Program-made: the position numbers and the translations under genes
In this document: positions 1-4,175 of the stretch, piece by piece
Numbering within the stretch: position 1 is the stretch's first letter
Layout of the letters: each line of letters starts with the position of its first letter
Assembly: GCA_903921945.1 (NCBI GenBank)
Contig: CAIXSC010000442.1
Coordinates: 1-5,749 of the forward strand
Source: an uncultured Planctomycetaceae bacterium
Lineage (GTDB): Bacteria > Planctomycetota > Planctomycetia > Pirellulales > Pirellulaceae
Reading direction: 5' to 3'
Length of the DNA stretch: 5,749 nucleotides
The notes under the pieces: generated by a model
Databases searched by the model: none
The model's input: only the letters and a program-made list of their open reading frames with translations
What the model was told of the DNA's origin: nothing

Positions 1-1
1 C

Positions 2-1402
2 GTTCACGCGACAAGCCGCTTGGAATTCGAACTGCCGTCGGCAGCGCGCGTGTTCCGCAGCCGCATCGGACTCGAAACGCTGGCTGGTCGCGGCGGTTGC
101 GTCCGCGCGCGAGTGCTGATCGGAACTGACACGAACGCCGCGTTCGACAGCGGCTTCCTGGTCGGCTCCGAGGTCACTTCGGACACCGGCATCGTCGTCC
201 TGCCGGTCGTCGGCGACGGCGGTTCCAACACGGCGTCCCGAGGCCCGCGTTTGACCCTGGAAATCGACGCCGCGCACGAAGGCCGGCCCATGACTGCCGA
301 CCCGTTCGACATTCGCGATATGGCTGGCTGGTACGACCCAGTGCTGGAACTCGATCCGGCGACCGTTGCCGCCGAAATCAAGGCTCGCGTCGGTCGACAC
401 GTGTTCGCGGTCGCCGGATGGCGCCGTGAACCGGCCGGGGACCAGCCAGAGAGCCCGGGGGCTGCCAGCGAACGTCCTCAGTGGGCGAATCAATGGGACG
501 ATCTGGCTCCGTCACCCGGAAGATTCGTCGTGGCCGAGTCGCCGGTGGCGGCGACCTGGCGACTCACACGCGACTTGGCCGTTGAACCCGCCGATCGCTG
601 GCTGGTGGCGGCAGCGCACACCATGGCAGCCGCGAACCCGCCACCATCGCTGGAGATTCGCATCGACGGCCAAGCGGTCGCGTCGCAATCCTTGGCCGCT
701 CGAACGGCGGGCCAACGCGACCCGGCTCCACTGCTCGTGCCGCTGAAGGGATACGCGGGACGCACGATCACCATCGAGGCGCGGACGGGCCCGGCCACCA
801 CACCTGCTGGCGCCACGCCTCCGCCACCACCCGCTCCCAACACGATCGTTGCGGGACCGTGGATGGTCTGGCGAACCCTGCGAACCAGTGGCCAGATGCC
901 GACGTTGTTCCAGGCCTTGGAGGACGACGCCGATTGGGTCGCGGCTGGCAACAATCCGCGCCGGCCAGTTTGGGACACGGCCGACAAATTCTCTGGCGAA
1001 CGTTCCGTGGTGATCGCGGCGAAAGGCGTGGAGGAGCTGGTTTTTCCCTCGCATGTCGCCATTCGCGAAACGCCGATTTGGGGCGAGTATCGCTATGCGC
1101 GACTGGCGTTCAAAAAGCAGGGCAAAGGCGTGTTCAGCCTGGAATTCCTGCCGGTCGAACCGCGGGAGAAACCGTTGCGGCTCGATGGAGGTGTCGGTCC
1201 GCCAGCATTCGGCGAGGCGGTGAGGGTCTATCAGGCTGAACTTCCCGAACAATGGGTGACGGTGCCGATCGACCTCTTCGCCACGCTCGGACAATTCGAT
1301 GCCCGGGGCCTGCGACTCGCCGCGACCGGCGCCGGCCCGCTGCGACTCGACGCCATCTACCTCGCTCGCACTCAAGCCGATTTCGAACTCATCCCCAAGT
1401 AA
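2..1402 (+). CDS. NPCBM-type domain protein, exported/surface type (5' partial)
   Basis: The frame is open to the left edge (V-H-A-T-S-R before the TTG at 20), so the true start lies outside the window and the TTG is probably not the initiator. Counting from the first codon, residues 1-115 resemble an NPCBM/NEW2 carbohydrate-binding module: a V-H-A-T-S-R-L-E-F-E-L opening, an FRSRIGLE strand, a disulfide-free GGCVRARV core, and an ending at DIRDMAGWYDP (103-113). A second beta-rich stretch follows, then a Pro/Ala linker (about 262-285). The C-terminal part carries FSGERS, GEYRYARLAFKK and a WVTVPIDLFATLGQF...LDAIYLART pattern, which I recognise from the C-termini of many planctomycete NPCBM and cytochrome-type surface proteins. 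The likely role is binding of polysaccharide or another surface ligand outside the cytoplasm; no catalytic residues are visible. The signal peptide and any enzymatic domain would lie upstream. The domain call is by recognised pattern, not by a profile search. Confidence 0.72.
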   Translation, partial: VHATSRLEFELPSAARVFRSRIGLETLAGRGGCVRARVLIGTDTNAAFDSGFLVGSEVTSDTGIVVLPVVGDGGSNTASRGPRLTLEIDAAHEGRPMTADPFDIRDMAGWYDPVLELDPATVAAEIKARVGRHVFAVAGWRREPAGDQPESPGAASERPQWANQWDDLAPSPGRFVVAESPVAATWRLTRDLAVEPADRWLVAAAHTMAAANPPPSLEIRIDGQAVASQSLAARTAGQRDPAPLLVPLKGYAGRTITIEARTGPATTPAGATPPPPPAPNTIVAGPWMVWRTLRTSGQMPTLFQALEDDADWVAAGNNPRRPVWDTADKFSGERSVVIAAKGVEELVFPSHVAIRETPIWGEYRYARLAFKKQGKGVFSLEFLPVEPREKPLRLDGGVGPPAFGEAVRVYQAELPEQWVTVPIDLFATLGQFDARGLRLAATGAGPLRLDAIYLARTQADFELIPK

Positions 1403-1407
1403 CCACC

Positions 1408-1475
1408 CCAGCGCTTTTGCCGTGCCGAGCCCAGCTCTTTTGCCGTGCTACGGTCATCGTTTTGCCGCGCCACGC
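1408..1475. repeat. three degenerate 22-23 nt direct repeats
   Basis: Three head-to-tail units begin at 1408, 1431 and 1454. Each carries a TTTTGCCG core (starting at 1415, 1438 and 1460) followed by a TGC or CGC triplet. Units 1 and 2 share CCAGC before the core and CTTTTGCCGTGC across it except for one base (GC versus TC just before the T-run); unit 3 is more diverged. The array starts 6 bp after the stop of the upstream plus-strand gene. Each T-run is followed by GC-rich sequence, not preceded by a hairpin, so these are not ordinary intrinsic terminators. Function is unknown; a decayed tandem duplication is the simplest explanation. Confidence 0.5.
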
Positions 1476-1499
1476 CATTCCGTCCGGGAACGCGGAATG
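1476..1499. other. short hairpin in convergent spacer
   Basis: CATTCCG (1476-1482) pairs with CGGAATG (1493-1499), with one extra T-G pair inside and an 8-nt loop. It lies directly after the direct repeats. It is weak alone but sits 22 bp before a stronger hairpin. Confidence 0.4.
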
Positions 1500-1521
1500 A
1501 GTCGAAGCGGAGGATCGCGAA

Positions 1522-1548
1522 GCGCGACGGGCCGCTCGCCCGTCGCGC
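1522..1548. terminator. perfect 11-bp hairpin between convergent genes
   Basis: GCGCGACGGGC (1522-1532) and GCCCGTCGCGC (1538-1548) form an 11-bp perfect GC-rich stem with a 5-nt loop. It lies 119 bp after the plus-strand stop and 59 bp beyond the minus-strand gene that ends at 1608, where a bidirectional transcript end would be expected. No T-run follows the stem on either strand, so it is not a canonical Rho-independent terminator. It could be a U-tract-less terminator or a 3'-end stabilising structure. Confidence 0.5.
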
Positions 1549-1578
1549 GAGGAGTCACCAATTCGACGAACCGGAGGC

Positions 1579-1608
1579 AAGACGCCAGCGCGCCGCAAGG
1601 CACGTCTT
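1579..1608 (-). other. weak hairpin at the 3' end of the YbjN-like gene
   Basis: AAGACG (1579-1584) pairs with CGTCTT (1603-1608), overlapping the stop codon of the minus-strand gene by one base. The stem is only 6 bp with an 18-nt loop and no T-run follows, so it is a weak terminator candidate. Confidence 0.25.
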
Positions 1609-2345
1609 TAATGATGGCCGCCTTGCTGGCCTTCACTCAACCCGTCGTCGTTCAACCCCAGATCGAGCTCGTCGATCTTCAGGTCTTCGTCCTCCTCGTC
1701 GGATTCCGCCTTTCCTGTCACGTCGTCCGCGCCGCCGGCCAAGCCCTCCTCGTCCTCGTCCTCGTCCCGATCGGAATCCGACGAGCCGCTCGATGATCCG
1801 CCTGACGAGTCGCCCGCTGAGTCACTCGATGAACCGCCGAGCAAATCCCGCAACGATTCCTCGATCGATGCCGTCGACGCGTTCTCCACGCAGCGAATAG
1901 CGTCCTCCGGGGTTTCGTTCCCGAAGATGATCGACAAGTAGGCAGGGGTGTATTTGTCGACCATGGCCAATGCCGTGCCGACCACCCGTCCGATCACGTG
2001 ATCGGGCAGGAACGTTTCGCCCGAATCGTCCGGGACGAGAATGTGGGCGGCTTGGTACAGCAGTTCGCCATCCGACATATCGAGTTCGAACTTGCCGACC
2101 TTCATCCCGAAGTTAGCGCGCGCCACGGCTTCGGCGATCATGGCCCGCGAACCGGGCGTCGCGCGGATCGGGATGTAGGCGAACACTTGCAGCAACGAGT
2201 CGTCCTCGTCGACGCGAGCCATCAATCGGAAGGCGCCAACATCGCCCCGGAAATCCGCCATGATCGTCTGGCGTTCGTCGTGCGCGGTGTACCGCAATTC
2301 CCGATCCGCAAAGTGGCGAACGAGCTTTTCGTAGGCAGTGGCCAT
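1608..2345 (-). CDS. YbjN-like protein with acidic low-complexity C-terminal tail
   Basis: A 245-residue protein. Residues 1-150 fit the YbjN / type III secretion chaperone-like fold: an N-terminal helix, then strands such as FRLMARVDEDDSLLQVFAYIPI, a helix with AEAVARANFG, a strand at GKFELDMSDGELLY, and a helix after a D-H-V motif. YbjN-family proteins are small cytoplasmic proteins linked to stress or regulatory roles and are thought to bind peptides; no enzymatic motif is visible. Residues 170-245 are low-complexity: a Gly/Ser/Asp run with two GGSSS blocks (170-174 and 182-186), an Asp-Glu run, then an acidic segment ending in GGHH. There is no signal peptide or membrane segment. The ATG at 2345 is supported by a good Shine-Dalgarno site and no upstream alternative competes. 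A -10-like TACTAT at 2387-2382 has no matching -35 box. It is preceded by a hairpin that ends the neighbouring gene, so it is probably transcribed alone. The fold call is inferred from the sequence pattern. Confidence 0.8.
   Translation of the reverse strand: MATAYEKLVRHFADRELRYTAHDERQTIMADFRGDVGAFRLMARVDEDDSLLQVFAYIPIRATPGSRAMIAEAVARANFGMKVGKFELDMSDGELLYQAAHILVPDDSGETFLPDHVIGRVVGTALAMVDKYTPAYLSIIFGNETPEDAIRCVENASTASIEESLRDLLGGSSSDSAGDSSGGSSSGSSDSDRDEDEDEEGLAGGADDVTGKAESDEEDEDLKIDELDLGLNDDGLSEGQQGGHH
1748..1765. repeat. hexanucleotide microsatellite (CCTCGT)x3 inside the acidic tail
   Basis: Three exact CCTCGT units at 1748-1765 encode the Asp-Glu run of the YbjN-like protein on the minus strand. 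Copy changes would add or remove two residues without a frameshift. Confidence 0.6.
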
Positions 2346-2353
2346 GGCACGAA

Positions 2354-2359
2354 TCCTCC
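2354..2359 (-). promoter_or_regulatory. ribosome binding site of the YbjN-like gene
   Basis: The minus strand reads GGAGGA here, 8 nt before the ATG at 2345, a near-ideal Shine-Dalgarno match that fixes the start. Confidence 0.75.
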
Positions 2360-2415
2360 AAGAGAGAAGTGGCAGTCCCCAATAGTAGACGCCGCAACCC
2401 GCCGTCGGGTTCGCG

Positions 2416-2444
2416 CGGACCGGCGCGCATTCCGCGCCGGTCCG
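2416..2444 (-). terminator. perfect 12-bp hairpin after the oxidoreductase gene
   Basis: CGGACCGGCGCG (2416-2427) and CGCGCCGGTCCG (2433-2444) form a 12-bp perfect stem with the 5-nt loop CATTC. It begins 18 nt beyond the stop of the minus-strand oxidoreductase gene and upstream of the next gene's ribosome binding site, so it is well placed to end that transcript. No T-run follows the stem in the minus direction (CGCGAACCC instead), so it is not canonical and termination is inferred from position and stem strength. Confidence 0.6.
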
Positions 2445-2462
2445 GCCCGGACAGTCGCTCGC

Positions 2463-3812
2463 CTACAGCCCTTCGACCTTGAATCCCTCGCGGTATTCGC
2501 GTTGGATCAAGCGATTGGCGTCGGCAAGGTTGGTCACCTGAAGCTTGGTGGCGTCCCACTCCAGCTTGGTATCCGGGAACCGGTTGGCGACTACGCCCAA
2601 TAGTAGCGCTTCGGTCAAGGGGCCCGCGTAGCTGAAGCTGGCACTGGTCTTGGCTTCGCCCAAGCACGCATTGACCCACTCGTGGTAATGGTTGCCGTCC
2701 GCGACGTCCGGCCGCTTGTAATCGCGGAACTTCTCCTCGGGAAACAGCTTGGCCTCGGACACGTGCGGCAGCAGCAGATGGCCGCCTTCACCCACGAACA
2801 ACGCACCCTGGCCCGGCAGTTGGATACCCGGAGGCAACTTCAGGTCCTCGCTCTTGGGCGGCGCGTAACCGCCGTCAAACCAGGTCCAGATCAGCGATTC
2901 GGTTGTGTACGGCGTCTGCGGGAATTCGTATTCGACGATGTTCTTTTCCGGATGTCCCACGCCGGTCGGCTTGCGACAGGTGGTCTTCGCCCACTTGGGG
3001 AAGGTGAGCGCCAACGCGGCGTACGGCGTATCGAAAATGTGGACGCCCATGTCGCCGAGCGTCCCGGTGCCAAAATCGACCAGCTTTCGCCAATTGCCCG
3101 GATGGTAAACGCCCGGGGTGAACGGGCGTTGAGCGGCGGTGCCGAGCCACAGGTTCCAGTCCAGGTTCGAAGGCGGGTCGGCAGTGGCGGTGAACGGTCC
3201 ACCGTCAAATCCCCAATTCTTGTTGGACCACGCGTAAACCCGGCTCACCTTGCCGATCGCCCCGTCCTGAATGATCCGCACCGCTCGTCGGTACACGGCG
3301 CTCGAATGCACCTGGATGCCCATTTGAGTCGTCAGTTTCTTCGACTCGGCCACGGTGCGCAACTTGCGGGCCTCGAACACTTCGTGCGTCAGCGGCTTCT
3401 GGCAATAGACCGGCTTATTGTGGTTCAACGCGGTCATCGCGGCCGGGGCGTGCGTGTGATCCGGCGTCGACACCACAACCGCGTCGATCGAGTCGCCCAG
3501 TTGGCTCAGCATTTCCCGGAAGTCGCGGAACTTTTTGGCGTTCGGATGCCGCGAACCGGCCCCGTTCAACGTGCCCAAATCGACATCGCACAACGCGGCC
3601 ACTTCCACCTTGGGGTGCGAAGCGATCGAGGCAAGGTCTGCTCCACCCATCCCGCCCACACCGATATGCGCCGTCCGCAGTTTCCCATTCGGACTGGCGG
3701 CGGATACGCCCTGGGGAAGCGCGGTGGCGGCAGCCACGGCCAAGCCCGCCTGCAGGAAGTGACGGCGAGTGGTTTGATAGGGCAAAACTGGAATTCGGGA
3801 AAGCTGCGACAT
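2463..3812 (-). CDS. Tat-exported Gfo/Idh/MocA family oxidoreductase
   Basis: A 449-residue NAD(P)-dependent oxidoreductase. An N-terminal twin-arginine signal (TRRHFLQ at residues 15-21, then a hydrophobic Ala/Leu stretch and a VSA-A cleavage-like site near 38) indicates export of the folded, cofactor-loaded enzyme. The Rossmann motif GVGGMG spans 51-56, with an acidic C-D-V-D segment near 75-78 after the second strand. The family's EKP motif appears as CQKP (137-140), and STPDHTH (115-121) precedes it. DFGTGTLGDMGVH (246-258) matches the active-site and substrate region, and the C-terminal GNHYHEWVNACLGE and EALLLGVVANR segments match the bacterial-type C-terminal domain. Known relatives oxidise sugars or sugar derivatives; the substrate here is unknown. 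The ATG at 3812 is chosen because it has a GAGGAG site 10 nt upstream and places the Tat signal at the N-terminus. The frame stays open 40 codons further to 3932, but that extension does not look like a leader. It is followed by a strong hairpin and is probably monocistronic. Confidence 0.93.
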   Translation of the reverse strand: MSQLSRIPVLPYQTTRRHFLQAGLAVAAATALPQGVSAASPNGKLRTAHIGVGGMGGADLASIASHPKVEVAALCDVDLGTLNGAGSRHPNAKKFRDFREMLSQLGDSIDAVVVSTPDHTHAPAAMTALNHNKPVYCQKPLTHEVFEARKLRTVAESKKLTTQMGIQVHSSAVYRRAVRIIQDGAIGKVSRVYAWSNKNWGFDGGPFTATADPPSNLDWNLWLGTAAQRPFTPGVYHPGNWRKLVDFGTGTLGDMGVHIFDTPYAALALTFPKWAKTTCRKPTGVGHPEKNIVEYEFPQTPYTTESLIWTWFDGGYAPPKSEDLKLPPGIQLPGQGALFVGEGGHLLLPHVSEAKLFPEEKFRDYKRPDVADGNHYHEWVNACLGEAKTSASFSYAGPLTEALLLGVVANRFPDTKLEWDATKLQVTNLADANRLIQREYREGFKVEGL

Positions 3813-3822
3813 ACGATCAGTG

Positions 3823-3828
3823 CTCCTC
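3823..3828 (-). promoter_or_regulatory. ribosome binding site deciding the oxidoreductase start
   Basis: The minus strand reads GAGGAG, 10 nt before the ATG at 3812. It supports this start over the in-frame ATG 120 bp upstream at 3932. Confidence 0.7.
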
Positions 3829-3860
3829 GGAAAGATGACCTCGCGACCACGCGGGTCGAC

Positions 3861-3869
3861 AGTGTAACA
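3861..3869 (-). promoter_or_regulatory. candidate extended -10 promoter for the oxidoreductase gene
   Basis: On the minus strand TGTTACACT combines a TGn extension with a -10-like TACACT (4 of 6 consensus matches), about 49 nt before the ATG at 3812. No good -35 box lies 17 bp upstream. It overlaps a GTGTAACAC near-palindrome that could bind a regulator. Weak evidence. Confidence 0.25.
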
Positions 3870-4021
3870 CAGCCGTAAGCGTCCGACGGATACAGGTTGG
3901 AGTGCTGGGTTGGACGCGAGCACGAATGGCACTGCCGGTTGCCACGCAAGAAGTTACACGGCGGCGCGGTCGGCGGTCGTTCGTCGCGGTTCGGTCATGC
4001 GTTTCAGGACTTGCGGCTGCC

Positions 4022-4056
4022 AACCGACGAAAAACAAAGAATTACGTCGGTTTTTT
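4022..4056 (+). terminator. intrinsic terminator facing the plus strand, with no obvious gene
   Basis: AACCGACG (4022-4029) pairs with CGTCGGTT (4045-4052), an 8-bp stem with a 15-nt A-rich loop. The T-run 4051-4056 continues directly from the stem. This is the only structure in the window with a proper U-tract, and it terminates rightward transcription. No convincing plus-strand gene lies upstream, so it may end a small RNA, an antisense transcript or read-through. In the minus direction only two T residues follow the stem. Confidence 0.55.
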
Positions 4057-4097
4057 GGACGGCAACTGCGGCGGTTCGGCTCACTCGGCGCGTCTAT

Positions 4098-4116
4098 CTT
4101 GAGGTGGCTCCTCAAG
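4098..4116. other. perfect 7-bp hairpin downstream of the vWA gene
   Basis: CTTGAGG (4098-4104) and CCTCAAG (4110-4116) form a perfect stem with a 5-nt loop. A smaller GAGC/GCTC stem (4122-4134, 5-nt loop) lies between it and the hairpin that overlaps the vWA stop codon. Confidence 0.45.
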
Positions 4117-4145
4117 CAGGTGAGCGGCTAGCTCGAGGTCGGCGG

Positions 4146-4175
4146 ATGACAGCTACGGGCTTCGCCGCCTGTCAT
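4146..4175 (-). terminator. hairpin overlapping the stop codon of the vWA gene
   Basis: ATGACAG (4146-4152) pairs with CTGTCAT (4169-4175), and CGG (4156-4158) with CCG (4165-4167) inside it, enclosing a CTTCG-containing loop. The stem includes the TGA stop codon (4174-4172 on the minus strand). No T-run follows, so it may protect the 3' end or aid termination without a U-tract. Confidence 0.45.

Larger units (their letters stand above)
3813..4171. other. 359-bp intergenic region without a convincing gene
   Basis: Open frames exist here on both strands, but none has a recognisable fold, a good Shine-Dalgarno site or natural-looking composition (they are Arg/Pro/Ser-rich). The stretch contains the oxidoreductase leader, a plus-strand intrinsic terminator with an AT-rich loop, and hairpins near the end of the vWA gene. 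It also holds a 7-bp inverted repeat, GTGTAAC at 3862-3868 and GTTACAC at 3953-3959, 84 bp apart, which could be operator half-sites or chance. Confidence 0.6.

Noticed and set aside
512..1375. Long minus-strand open frame opposite the NPCBM-type gene
   Set aside because: It is a shadow in GC-rich DNA: no recognisable fold, Arg/Ser-rich composition and no supporting ribosome binding site, while the plus strand has clear domain patterns.
1408..1475. CRISPR array
   Set aside because: Units are contiguous, with no spacers, and they are degenerate.
1445..1900. Plus-strand open frames across the convergent spacer and the YbjN tail
   Set aside because: They read through the repeats and hairpins and become Arg/Pro/Ser-rich antisense of the acidic tail, typical of a shadow.
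2682..3878. Plus-strand open frame of about 400 codons opposite the oxidoreductase gene
   Set aside because: The minus strand encodes an unmistakable Gfo/Idh/MocA protein; the plus frame is Arg/His/Val-rich with no recognisable domain.
3813..3932. 40-codon N-terminal extension of the oxidoreductase to the ATG at 3932
   Set aside because: It would bury the Tat signal inside the protein, and the GAGGAG site sits before the ATG at 3812.
4091..4175. tRNA or structured RNA gene from the cluster of stems
   Set aside because: The stems do not form a cloverleaf, and there is no TTCGA-type T-loop or acceptor pairing.
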